This document shows positions 8,337 to 17,439 of a stretch of DNA of 38,000 bases, piece after piece (within the stretch, counting starts at the first letter, position 1; each line of letters opens with the position of its first letter). The stretch comes from Bacteroidales bacterium (GTDB lineage: Bacteria; Bacteroidota; Bacteroidia; Bacteroidales; ML635J-15). The stretch is taken from assembly GCA_027858835.1 (NCBI GenBank), contig JAQIBY010000060.1, positions 1 to 38,000 on the forward strand, written 5' to 3'. A program made the position numbers and the translations under genes. Under the pieces are notes generated by a model. It was not told the origin of the DNA and made no database searches. It was given only the letters and a program-made list of their open reading frames with translations.

Positions 8337-11300
8337 CATCTTTTTCAATTCTGCCAGACGTTTTTGCTTTTCAGGTTCACGTAATTTTCTTGCACTTGCA
8401 GTGAAATAGCGGTGTTTTTCCATAAACTTCATTTGCATTCGGTTCCATTGTTCAATGGTTCCGATTTTATTGCGATCAAACAATTCTCTGAAAAGATTTT
8501 GTGAGGTTGGAATAAAATCTGGGCGACCGAGATAATCTAAATCTGCATCACAAATAATTTGCTGTAGCAAATTTTGTGGTTTTTGTGGAGCCTTTGTTGC
8601 CAATATTAATTCAGAAATATGAGTAATTTGATCCTGTGAATAATGGTATCCCGGCAAGGTTTTTTGTGCAATCTCTGCCCCTTTTTCTTCGTGATAATCA
8701 TAACTGACAAGGTATCCAATATCGTGGAATAGCGCTGCAGTTTTCAAAAGCAGCATTTGCCTTTCGTTAACACCCTCTAATCTGGCAATGGTTTCGGTCT
8801 GATAAAAGACATTTACCGTGTGTTTTAAATTATGATAATATAGATTTTTCGGCAAATTCTTTTCAAGTTTATCGAGAATATCATTTTGCAAATCCTGCAA
8901 ACGAACCATTTGCAATTTAACGATAAAATTCTCGTTGGGAGCAATTGATGAGCGACCTTTCGCCAGCTCCTGACGAATGCCTTTGATGTAATACATATCC
9001 AAATCGCCTTTGTATTTTACCGGATTTTTCCCCCGATACATGCAATGGAAAAAGTCTTTTACATGTGAATATGTCGTTGATGAAATATTGACTTGTGAAA
9101 CTTCCCCATGCGTTTCCATGCGGCTGGCAATATTTACCGTGTCCCCCCAAATGTCATAAGCAATGCGCTGTGTACCAATAACTCCGGCAACAAGTGGGCC
9201 TGTGTGAACTCCAACCCGCACTTTAAAATCAACCGACTCTTCTTTATTAATTTGAGAAACAACTTTTTGCATTTCTAATGCAGCGAGTACAACTTCAATC
9301 GGATTTGTGCTATTTGGTGATGGAATTCCGCCTGCACACATATAAGCATCGCCAATTGTTTTAATCTTTTCAATGTCATATTTTTCAATAATCTGATCAA
9401 AAGATTTGAAAATTATGTCAAGTTGCTTTATCAATATTTCCGGTCGTGTTTCTTCTGCAATTTTAGTAAATCCCTGAATATCGGCAAAGAGCACTGTTGC
9501 CATTTCATATCGTCTGGAGGTAGCTTTTCCTTTCGTTCGAATTTCTTCTACGGTACTCTTGGGCAATATTCTATTTACCAGACGTTCGGTTTGTTCTTTT
9601 TGTTTAAGCAACTCTTCAGTTCTGGAGGCAATAATGCTTTCAAGTTCGTATTTTTCCTTTGCATGGCGGTATTCTCGGCGTTTATTCAACATATAAACTA
9701 CACTAGAACCAAATGCCACATAAAATATAAATGCCCACCAATCAAGATAAACCGGAGGCTTTACTACAAATTCGAAGCTTGTAGTTTCTGAAACCTGCCC
9801 AAATGGGCTTTTGGCGCGAACTTTAAACACATAATTATTACTTCTCAGATTGGTATATTCTTTATAATATTCAGGCGCCCATTCTGTCCATTCATCCTGA
9901 AAGCCTTTAAGTTTTGTTTGATATGATAGATTGTTACCGGATTGATAGAATGGTGCGGAAAACTCAAAGCGAATGTTATTTTGTCTGTGCGTAAAAACAA
10001 CAGGTGAATTCAGTAATTTATTTTTATTTGTATAAACTGATTTATCAAATAACACAGTATCTCCTTCAATGGAAACATGTCGCAATATGCAAGGAATACT
10101 ACTAGTGTCTTTAGGTGTGTGTTCATCTTGAAAACGAATTAATCCGTTGATGCTACCAAACCAAGTTACACCGGCTTCATCTCTGTATATACTTTCAATT
10201 GTGCGATCAGAGATTAATTGAAAAGGGCTAAATGCCACATGATAACGATTGGCTTCAGTGTCGAGTTTTGCAAAACAGCTTTGCTTGCGGTAAGTATCTT
10301 TTAGTCCGCTTGAGAACCACAAATTCCCTTGCTCATCTTCTTGTATTGGATACACCCATCTGTTATCATCAGAAAAATCCAATCCTAACAAACTGTCTTT
10401 GACAAATAATGAGTTTTCATTGTATCGATAAACTCCATTATAAGTGGAAAATAGAATTCCGGTTCGGGTTTTGTAAACATCAATCCAATCATAATTTGCG
10501 GGAAGTCCATATCCTCGCTGAATATGAACAAATGCAGGACTTAATTCTGCACGTTTTGTAAAATCAATGCGAAAAAGCCCATCATTATTTGATCCCAACC
10601 ATACTTTACCATCTTTATCCTCAGCAATCGTGCGAATACTATAGTCAAGATTATTGATGTATCCGGTTTTTTCCAACTCACCATTTGCATTCTGAGATGC
10701 CAATAACAAACCATTGCTCGTTGAAATATAAATTTGATTTTGATAAAAAGCCGATTCATTTATATCTTCAAAATCGCCTTCAAGCAAAAGCTCTGCCTCT
10801 TCATCCCGAATTAAAAACAAACCATAATCAGTGCAAGCATACAAATAATCATTCAGACTAATTAATTTTTTTACTCTTAAATTTAGGTTTTCCACTTTTT
10901 GAAAAAGACTGAGAAAGTCGGTATAATCAAAACTCACACTTCGCTTTTTTTGATCTAATTTGTAATAAACTCCTTGATTTGTACTTAGGTATAAGCGATT
11001 TTGGTGCTTAGTAACAGACAGGATAGATACATTTAATCGCGGATCACTTGTGAAGTAAGTGAATGGTGAGGAGAAATCAATGTAGCTGATTCCATTAAAA
11101 GTACTGACCCATATTTGTCGTTCTTTATCAACAAAAATATTGGAAATATGATTATCTGCCAATCCACTTGATTTATTCAGGTGAAAAACCAATCTCCCCT
11201 GCTTATCGATAATGAAAATTCCATTCACTTCTGTACCAATGATAAGATAGTTGTTATAATAATTTACCAATCTGGAAACATTCGCATCCTGCAGCATTTT

Positions 11301-12023
11301 GTCAATTTGCGTTTTAAATCGTTTACTCCCTTGCTTTGTTTGTACAAATAAACCAATACTACGACGCGGTTTAAACACTAAATTGCCATCAAAAACCGTA
11401 ATGTCATGAAACCCGTAATCTTTAAACTGAGACATGCTCTCAATAAGCACAAGCTCTTCATTATCATACCGGTAAAGTCCTTTTTCCATGATATGTACAT
11501 ACAACTCTCCAGCAACTTTAAATATTTTCAACGGTTTCCCTGGTGACAAAAAAATTGAAAGCTCATCATTTTGATATTTATACAAACATGTATCAGTGGC
11601 AAAAAAACGCTCCCCGTATAATGCAACAATTTTATTTATTTGTCCCGGAGATTCAATTTCTTGATTTAGGAGCGAAACCAGTTTAGTTCCAAAACGCGTT
11701 TTTTTCAAATAACCAAGGGTATTAAAACCGCCCACAAAAATCTGGGCATAGCCGTCCACATCAATAGATGGAGAGCCTGACATTCGAATAATATCCCATG
11801 AGTGATTATCATACTCGATGATGCCGTTTGTATTTCCAAAATAAATTAATCCATCTTTTCCTTGACTAATATCAAAATTTTGGCTCTCATAACCATAGTC
11901 TTTTGATTCAAAATTTGTAATTTTGGGAACTCCTATGGGGTTATACTGAGAAAATACTGATTTAGCAGGGGAAAGGCTAATCAGGACAGTGGTAAAGAAA
12001 AATAGTTTAACTAGTTTTATCAT
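8331..12023 (-). CDS. Reg_prop/Y_Y_Y membrane sensor with adenylate-type cyclase and HD domains
   Basis: 1230 aa. Order: signal peptide (1-25); periplasmic two-component-type propeller repeats (about 30-640, recurring IWVSTFNG / VWLGSNNDG / TWFGSINGL motifs); Y_Y_Y domain (about 680-755); one membrane helix (about 761-778); coiled coil (785-815); class III cyclase (about 838-1015); HD domain (about 1060-1165). The cyclase keeps both metal aspartates (D848, D892), the adenine-selecting pair K888 and D957 (guanylate cyclases have E and C here), and N964/R968. The HD domain has H1068, H1100-D1101 and Asp residues in CDADLDYLG (1159-1163). Predicted role: an extracellular ligand controls cAMP synthesis, with the HD domain acting as a possible phosphodiesterase or second output. 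Divergent from the stress-protein gene (47-base gap). The cyclase call is strong; the HD activity is inference. Confidence 0.9.
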   Translation of the reverse strand: MIKLVKLFFFTTVLISLSPAKSVFSQYNPIGVPKITNFESKDYGYESQNFDISQGKDGLIYFGNTNGIIEYDNHSWDIIRMSGSPSIDVDGYAQIFVGGFNTLGYLKKTRFGTKLVSLLNQEIESPGQINKIVALYGERFFATDTCLYKYQNDELSIFLSPGKPLKIFKVAGELYVHIMEKGLYRYDNEELVLIESMSQFKDYGFHDITVFDGNLVFKPRRSIGLFVQTKQGSKRFKTQIDKMLQDANVSRLVNYYNNYLIIGTEVNGIFIIDKQGRLVFHLNKSSGLADNHISNIFVDKERQIWVSTFNGISYIDFSSPFTYFTSDPRLNVSILSVTKHQNRLYLSTNQGVYYKLDQKKRSVSFDYTDFLSLFQKVENLNLRVKKLISLNDYLYACTDYGLFLIRDEEAELLLEGDFEDINESAFYQNQIYISTSNGLLLASQNANGELEKTGYINNLDYSIRTIAEDKDGKVWLGSNNDGLFRIDFTKRAELSPAFVHIQRGYGLPANYDWIDVYKTRTGILFSTYNGVYRYNENSLFVKDSLLGLDFSDDNRWVYPIQEDEQGNLWFSSGLKDTYRKQSCFAKLDTEANRYHVAFSPFQLISDRTIESIYRDEAGVTWFGSINGLIRFQDEHTPKDTSSIPCILRHVSIEGDTVLFDKSVYTNKNKLLNSPVVFTHRQNNIRFEFSAPFYQSGNNLSYQTKLKGFQDEWTEWAPEYYKEYTNLRSNNYVFKVRAKSPFGQVSETTSFEFVVKPPVYLDWWAFIFYVAFGSSVVYMLNKRREYRHAKEKYELESIIASRTEELLKQKEQTERLVNRILPKSTVEEIRTKGKATSRRYEMATVLFADIQGFTKIAEETRPEILIKQLDIIFKSFDQIIEKYDIEKIKTIGDAYMCAGGIPSPNSTNPIEVVLAALEMQKVVSQINKEESVDFKVRVGVHTGPLVAGVIGTQRIAYDIWGDTVNIASRMETHGEVSQVNISSTTYSHVKDFFHCMYRGKNPVKYKGDLDMYYIKGIRQELAKGRSSIAPNENFIVKLQMVRLQDLQNDILDKLEKNLPKNLYYHNLKHTVNVFYQTETIARLEGVNERQMLLLKTAALFHDIGYLVSYDYHEEKGAEIAQKTLPGYHYSQDQITHISELILATKAPQKPQNLLQQIICDADLDYLGRPDFIPTSQNLFRELFDRNKIGTIEQWNRMQMKFMEKHRYFTASARKLREPEKQKRLAELKKML

Positions 12024-12070
12024 TAATTTTTTGTATTTTTCGTAAATAATGGATCAAAATAATAAATAAT

Positions 12071-12895
12071 ATGGATAATAAAGAAAAAATTGTTGTAGTA
12101 ACTTGGGATTTTACCGAAGTTTCAGAGTTTGCTCTTGCTCATGCAGAGCGATACGCCGCTGTTTCAGGAGCAAAAATTCATTGTTTGCATATTTCAAACA
12201 CAAAACAAGAAAACACAGAATTGTACGAAAGACTGGAAAAAGAAGTGAATAATTGCATTTCAAATAAGTCCCTTCAGGTTGAGGCACATGTAAAGCACGG
12301 AAAATTATTTTCAACAATTAATGAGTACGCAAATACTGTGAAAGCAGAACTCGTCATTATGGGTACACATGGAAGAATTGGTGTCCAAAAAATATTCGGA
12401 AGCAAAGCACTAAAAGTAATTGTGGGTTCCCTAATCCCGTTTTTAACTGTTCAGCGTAAACCGGTAAATGAATTTAAAGAGCTGGTATTACCTTTCGACG
12501 CTAATATGGTAGGGCGTGAAAAAATGAAATGGGTAATCTATTTTGCAGAAAAATATCAACTTAAAGTCCGAATTCTGAAAAAAGTCTCTGGAATTAAAGA
12601 CATTCAAAAAGTCATTAATAACAATATTGCGTTTGCAAAACGAATTCTCATAGAAAATGATATTCCATTTGAAATCGACATTGAAACAAACCTAAAGGAT
12701 TTTCCTGAAGAAACGGTACAGTTTGCCGAAAACATTTCAGCAGGATTAATTATGATTATGACAACTAAAAACATTGGATTTGCCGATTATATGTTTGGTG
12801 CAGATGAACAAAGAATTATTGCGAACAAAGCAAAAATTCCGGTAATTTGCGTAAATCCACGAACGGATTTAACCAGACTTAGCACGTTTAACTAA
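12071..12895 (+). CDS. Universal stress protein, tandem UspA domains
   Basis: 274-aa cytoplasmic protein with two Usp folds, about 5-130 and 137-270. The first half keeps an ATP-binding-like loop, GTHGRIGVQKIFGS (98-111, a G-x-x-G followed by GS), ending in the strand PFLTVQ. The second half ends in KIPVICV but has lost most of that loop, so only the first domain is likely to bind nucleotide. Tandem Usp proteins are common in Bacteroidota and respond to nutrient or redox stress. It is divergent from the cyclase-sensor gene, and some Usp proteins elsewhere bind cAMP, so a functional link is possible but unproven. Confidence 0.88.
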   Translation: MDNKEKIVVVTWDFTEVSEFALAHAERYAAVSGAKIHCLHISNTKQENTELYERLEKEVNNCISNKSLQVEAHVKHGKLFSTINEYANTVKAELVIMGTHGRIGVQKIFGSKALKVIVGSLIPFLTVQRKPVNEFKELVLPFDANMVGREKMKWVIYFAEKYQLKVRILKKVSGIKDIQKVINNNIAFAKRILIENDIPFEIDIETNLKDFPEETVQFAENISAGLIMIMTTKNIGFADYMFGADEQRIIANKAKIPVICVNPRTDLTRLSTFN

Positions 12896-12980
12896 TGTCT
12901 GTCAATAAACTTGAGTGTAATCTGATTAGAATCATTACAACGTATTTTTAAATCGTTTTGTAAAGACAAAGGACCGAGTA

Positions 12981-15746
12981 ATGAAAAAATGGAGATTGAT
13001 TTTTATTGGTATCTTATTGCTGGCAATAGCAAGCTTACTGGCTGTAACTTTGTTTGGTTCAAAAACGGACAAACAGATGACAGAAACCATCGGCTTGGTG
13101 CCTGTTAATGCCAATATGATTGTGGAAATCCGGGACTTTGAGGCGCTTACTGCTGCACTTGAAAATCAGCCTGATTATTGGGACGATTTATGCAATTATC
13201 CTAAAATTGCACAATTGTACCAACAGATTCAACTTTTGGACAGTTTGACAAATAGTCAAAAAGAAATCCAAAGCCTGTTATGGAATAATCCAATTATAAT
13301 ATCCATTCATAATTTCGGAAAAAATCAATTAGGTGCCATTTTTTTAATCGCATTGCCTGAAAACCAAAAAAAAGAAGCGTTGCAAAAACATATTGAATCG
13401 CTTTTTGCTAATGCTGAAATAACAAAGCGAGAATACGATAATCACAATATTTTTGATATTAAAACCGAAAATCAAAAGCGCTATACCTATACTATCACTA
13501 AACGCAATTTTGTATTTAGCGCAAATTCCCTTTTGGTGGAAGATGTGATTAGACAATCAGGGATTGAAAAGAATTTAACAACCGATATTGCGTTTCAAGA
13601 AACCTACAGAACGGCAGGTGAAAAAGAGATTGCCAATTTTTACATCAACTTATCAAGATTATCCAATTTAATGACGCCATTTTTCCATGCTGAAATCATA
13701 AAAAAACACCCTGCTTTTGAAAAATACGGCACATGGATTGCCCTCGATTTAAGCTTGAAAGAAAAAATTGTTAGCTTAAACGGATTTGCTACAACAACGG
13801 ATTCAAGCATTTATTATCTAAATCATTTAAGTGCTCAAGACAAACAGAAATTTGAGTTTGATAAAATTCTGCCCGAAGGAACTGCACTATACTATGCACA
13901 AAGCCTATCGGATATCGAACAATTTGAAAAAACACGGCGACAATTTTTAGATGAAACAAAATATGCCGATTATTTCAATGAACAGAATAAAACGTTTAAT
14001 GAAACCACAAATGCCGATTTGGCAAAATTAGTTTACGGGCTCAGCAACAATGAAGTCTGCTTTGCAATTAGTAACATCAACCGCCTTGATATTTTTCAAA
14101 ATGCATATTTAATCGTGTCAAGTCAATCCCAAAGTCAGTCTGAAAAAATGATTTCAGAGTTTCTGAAAAAATACACAAAACATACCTCGCAATCATATAA
14201 TGATTACACAGGAACGATTGACTTGGGCCCGAATCACAAATATCCTTTATACCGATTTCCGGTTGAAAACTGGCCTGAGCTGTATTATGGGAGCTTTTTC
14301 TCCGCAGTTGATGCCGCTTACTGTACAATCATTGATAATTATGTGGTTTTTGGTCGCGATAAAGCAGCCCTAACACGCTTTGTTAATGATGTACTTTTAA
14401 ATAAAACCTTAGAAAAATCACCTGTTTATCAAGATTTTAAAAAGAATTTGTCGCGTGAAAGTCAAAGCATTTTTTACTTAAATGTACGGAAAGCAATCCC
14501 ATGGCTTTTAAGTAATCTCAATGTGAAAGCATCAAAAAACATCATGAAACAAGATGAAACATTATCGCATTTCAATGAATTTGTTATCCAACAAGTTGTT
14601 AGCGATGATATGATTTATCACAACATCGCATTACAACATCGGGAAATTGATTCCGAAGCCCCACACACCGTCTGGGAAAGTCGTCTTGACACTGCAGTAC
14701 GGATGAAGCCGGTGATTGTTAAAAATCACAATACAAACGAAAAAGAAATTTTCGTACAAGATGTTAATCATACAATTTACCTGATTAATCGCAAGGGAAT
14801 TATCCTGTGGAAAATACCGCTGGACGAAGAAATTATTAGTGAAGTTTACCAGATTGATGCTTTCAGAAACACAAAATTGCAATATCTTTTTAACACCAAA
14901 TCAAAAATTTATTTAATTGACAGGATTGGAAACCACGTTGATAGATTTCCTGTAAACTTACGCTCGGCTGCCAGTTGTGGACTTGCACTTTTTGATTATG
15001 ACAAATCACGGGATTATCGGATTTGTTTACCCACAGAAGACAAAAAAATATACATGTATAATATTGAAGGAAATCTTGTTAGCGGTTTTGATTTTGAAGG
15101 GAGCGAGCACCCGCTAACAGTTCCACCCCAACACATCCGTAATGGCAGAAAAGATTATATTGTTCTTCATGACAAATACCGGATATACATTTTAAACCGA
15201 CGTGGAGAAACTCGAGTGCAACCAAAACAACAATTTAATGCATCTAAGCGAAACCAGTTTTGGTTTATTCCAAATGAGGCTGAGAAAAAAGCGAGCATTA
15301 CAACAACAGATACTCGCGGTGTGGTTTACCATACCTATCTGGATGGATCTGTTGACACCGTGTTTTTTCGCCCTTACAGTGAAAACCATTACTTTATGTA
15401 CCGTGATTTCGACGCAGACGGAAATGCGGATTATTTGTTTTTCGATCAAAAAACCATGGAAGTTTTTGATCACTATAAAAACCCAATGATGAATTATCAA
15501 TTTGAAAATAATATTACTGAAGAACCGGCATATTATATGTTTTCATCAACAAATCATAAAGTTGGAATTACCGATAAAAGTGCAGAAAAACTCTACCTCA
15601 TTAATTCCAACGGTGAATTACATAAAGGTTTCCCTTTGACAGGAACCAGCCCATTTAGCATAAGCTATATGAGTGAAAGTTCTCAACAATTTAATCTTTT
15701 TGTCGGAGGGAAAGGAAAATTTTTGTATAATTATGAAGTCAAATAA
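12981..15746 (+). CDS. Large N-terminally anchored protein with C-terminal propeller-like region
   Basis: 921 aa; no confident family, although the N-terminal part resembles DUF3352-type proteins (a VPVNANMIVEI motif after the anchor, and repeated lines about FYLNVRKAIPWL). Residues 7-25 form a membrane anchor or uncleaved signal, with the rest outside the cytoplasm. From about 560 on, repeating units such as TIYLINRKGIILWKI, IYMYNIEGNLVSGF and IYILNRRGETRV look like blades of a PQQ-type beta-propeller. It is the first gene of a tight run (gaps of 10, 9, 18 and 9 bases) with a lipoprotein, a DUF5723-like barrel, a Wzy-like fusion and a DNA glycosylase. A role in the envelope is inferred from topology only. 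Confidence 0.7.
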   Translation: MKKWRLIFIGILLLAIASLLAVTLFGSKTDKQMTETIGLVPVNANMIVEIRDFEALTAALENQPDYWDDLCNYPKIAQLYQQIQLLDSLTNSQKEIQSLLWNNPIIISIHNFGKNQLGAIFLIALPENQKKEALQKHIESLFANAEITKREYDNHNIFDIKTENQKRYTYTITKRNFVFSANSLLVEDVIRQSGIEKNLTTDIAFQETYRTAGEKEIANFYINLSRLSNLMTPFFHAEIIKKHPAFEKYGTWIALDLSLKEKIVSLNGFATTTDSSIYYLNHLSAQDKQKFEFDKILPEGTALYYAQSLSDIEQFEKTRRQFLDETKYADYFNEQNKTFNETTNADLAKLVYGLSNNEVCFAISNINRLDIFQNAYLIVSSQSQSQSEKMISEFLKKYTKHTSQSYNDYTGTIDLGPNHKYPLYRFPVENWPELYYGSFFSAVDAAYCTIIDNYVVFGRDKAALTRFVNDVLLNKTLEKSPVYQDFKKNLSRESQSIFYLNVRKAIPWLLSNLNVKASKNIMKQDETLSHFNEFVIQQVVSDDMIYHNIALQHREIDSEAPHTVWESRLDTAVRMKPVIVKNHNTNEKEIFVQDVNHTIYLINRKGIILWKIPLDEEIISEVYQIDAFRNTKLQYLFNTKSKIYLIDRIGNHVDRFPVNLRSAASCGLALFDYDKSRDYRICLPTEDKKIYMYNIEGNLVSGFDFEGSEHPLTVPPQHIRNGRKDYIVLHDKYRIYILNRRGETRVQPKQQFNASKRNQFWFIPNEAEKKASITTTDTRGVVYHTYLDGSVDTVFFRPYSENHYFMYRDFDADGNADYLFFDQKTMEVFDHYKNPMMNYQFENNITEEPAYYMFSSTNHKVGITDKSAEKLYLINSNGELHKGFPLTGTSPFSISYMSESSQQFNLFVGGKGKFLYNYEVK

Positions 15747-15756
15747 TCTATTTATT

Positions 15757-17430
15757 ATGAAAAACTTAAAACTGCTAATTATCCCGTTTATACTGGTTTT
15801 GTTTATACTGGGAATAAACTCTTGCGTCAAAGACAGCTTTGACTTTGATCGTTTATCGGGAGAAATTCACTATGAGCCAAGTCTGGCAGCACCAATTGCA
15901 TATGGAAATTTAGCCATGGTTGATGGGTTGAATGCCTACGATTCGGTAGGTAGAATACAAGTTAATAAAGATGGATTTTTATCTCTGTACTATTTTAATC
16001 ATGCCGAGTCGGATACGGTATCAAGTTTAATGGATATCGGAAATCAGCATGTTACTTCTTTAACACCTGCTGTAGGTGTAGATTTTACGGGGTTTAACAA
16101 TTCAGGTGATGTGTTGACAATAAATCGCAGCGTTGACCTTCATTTCGATTTGTTTAATCCGCAAGCAGAACTTGACTCAATTTGGTTGGATTATGGGACT
16201 TTAGATATGGTTGCAACATCAACTTACGAACATGGCATTCAATTGACAATTACATTTCCAACTATTACGAAAGATGGTGCGCCATTTTCAGATGTTTTAA
16301 ACCTGCTGCCATACGGTAGCACTGACGGAAGCACAAACAACAGTATGATCGGATACCATGTTGATTTAACACAAACCGCACTGGGATACAATGAAATCCC
16401 TGTGGAAATCCAAATTCGTTTTGTACATTCCGGAGGAAATAATACAGGACAATTAAATCTGAATGTTGATCTCTTTGAACCCGATCATGAAGCCATGTTC
16501 GGATATTTTGGTCTCAATACGCTTATCTACGAAAGTGGTAAAATTAATTTAGACCTTTTTGATCCCGGTGAAGGCTGGAATCTTGAGGATTTTTGGTTTG
16601 AAGACCCAAAATTTAAAGTGTATTACAATAACTCCTACGGAATTCCTACGAATTTTTACTTTGATTCAGTTAATGCATATTCATCGTATTACAATCAGAA
16701 TTATAACATAACAGATTACGGTGCAGGTTTACCTATGGATTCTCTTGCTCCACATCAAATGACATATCCAACCGTTTTTGGCACCTCTGTTGATGATAGT
16801 CTTATTCTTGATAAAAACAACTCAAATATCCGTGAAGTCATTCAACAACGACCGGCATGGATAAAATTTATTGCACATGCACATACCAATCCGGCAGGAA
16901 GTGCCGGACATAATAATTTTGTTTGGGACGACAGTAAATTTCGGGCAGATATTGAAGTTGAACTTCCGCTATGGGGATATATCGACAGGTTCCATGGAAC
17001 TGATACAATGGACTTTAATCTGGAAGAAGAATTTGAAGACCCCGGAGTTATTGAACGTTTATTGATAAGAATTAATATTGATAATGGTCTGCCAATCTTT
17101 GTTGAATCACAGGCTTATTTTTTAAATGAAAATTATCTTATCATCGATTCAGTAATACAAGCAAGTGACATTCGACTTATTGAAAGTGCGACAATTGACA
17201 ATGACGGACAAGTAATTAGTAAAACGAATAAAACCATTGATTTAGAAATCACGGGAGAACGGCTTGAGCAAATCATGGAAACTAAATATCTGCTTTATAA
17301 AGCTTCCGCTTCAACAACCAACGCAGCGAACGATGAAGTCATAAAAATCTTCCCAGATTATGAAGTTGACTTTAATGTTGCAATAGAAGCCGATTTAGAT
17401 ATAGATGTGAATCTGGACACCCTTAAATAA
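15757..17430 (+). CDS. Uncharacterised lipoprotein
   Basis: 557 aa counted from ATG 15757. The start was chosen because it gives a canonical lipoprotein signal: MKNLKLL, a hydrophobic core, then GINSC with the lipid-modified Cys at 23. Earlier in-frame ATGs (15733, and 15673 inside the previous gene) would push the signal too far inward. The mature part is rich in Asp/Asn and aromatic residues with many short beta-strand-like segments, consistent with an all-beta extracellular or periplasmic protein. No known domain was recognised. It lies 10 bases after the 921-aa gene and 9 bases before the DUF5723-like gene, so the three products probably act together at the outer membrane. Confidence 0.7.
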   Translation: MKNLKLLIIPFILVLFILGINSCVKDSFDFDRLSGEIHYEPSLAAPIAYGNLAMVDGLNAYDSVGRIQVNKDGFLSLYYFNHAESDTVSSLMDIGNQHVTSLTPAVGVDFTGFNNSGDVLTINRSVDLHFDLFNPQAELDSIWLDYGTLDMVATSTYEHGIQLTITFPTITKDGAPFSDVLNLLPYGSTDGSTNNSMIGYHVDLTQTALGYNEIPVEIQIRFVHSGGNNTGQLNLNVDLFEPDHEAMFGYFGLNTLIYESGKINLDLFDPGEGWNLEDFWFEDPKFKVYYNNSYGIPTNFYFDSVNAYSSYYNQNYNITDYGAGLPMDSLAPHQMTYPTVFGTSVDDSLILDKNNSNIREVIQQRPAWIKFIAHAHTNPAGSAGHNNFVWDDSKFRADIEVELPLWGYIDRFHGTDTMDFNLEEEFEDPGVIERLLIRINIDNGLPIFVESQAYFLNENYLIIDSVIQASDIRLIESATIDNDGQVISKTNKTIDLEITGERLEQIMETKYLLYKASASTTNAANDEVIKIFPDYEVDFNVAIEADLDIDVNLDTLK

Positions 17431-17439
17431 TGATTAACC

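Noticed and set aside
12896-12920. TGTCTGTCAATA shared with 37909-37920, possible insertion-sequence end
   Set aside because: Only 12 bases match, with no inverted partner, target duplication or transposase; probably coincidence.
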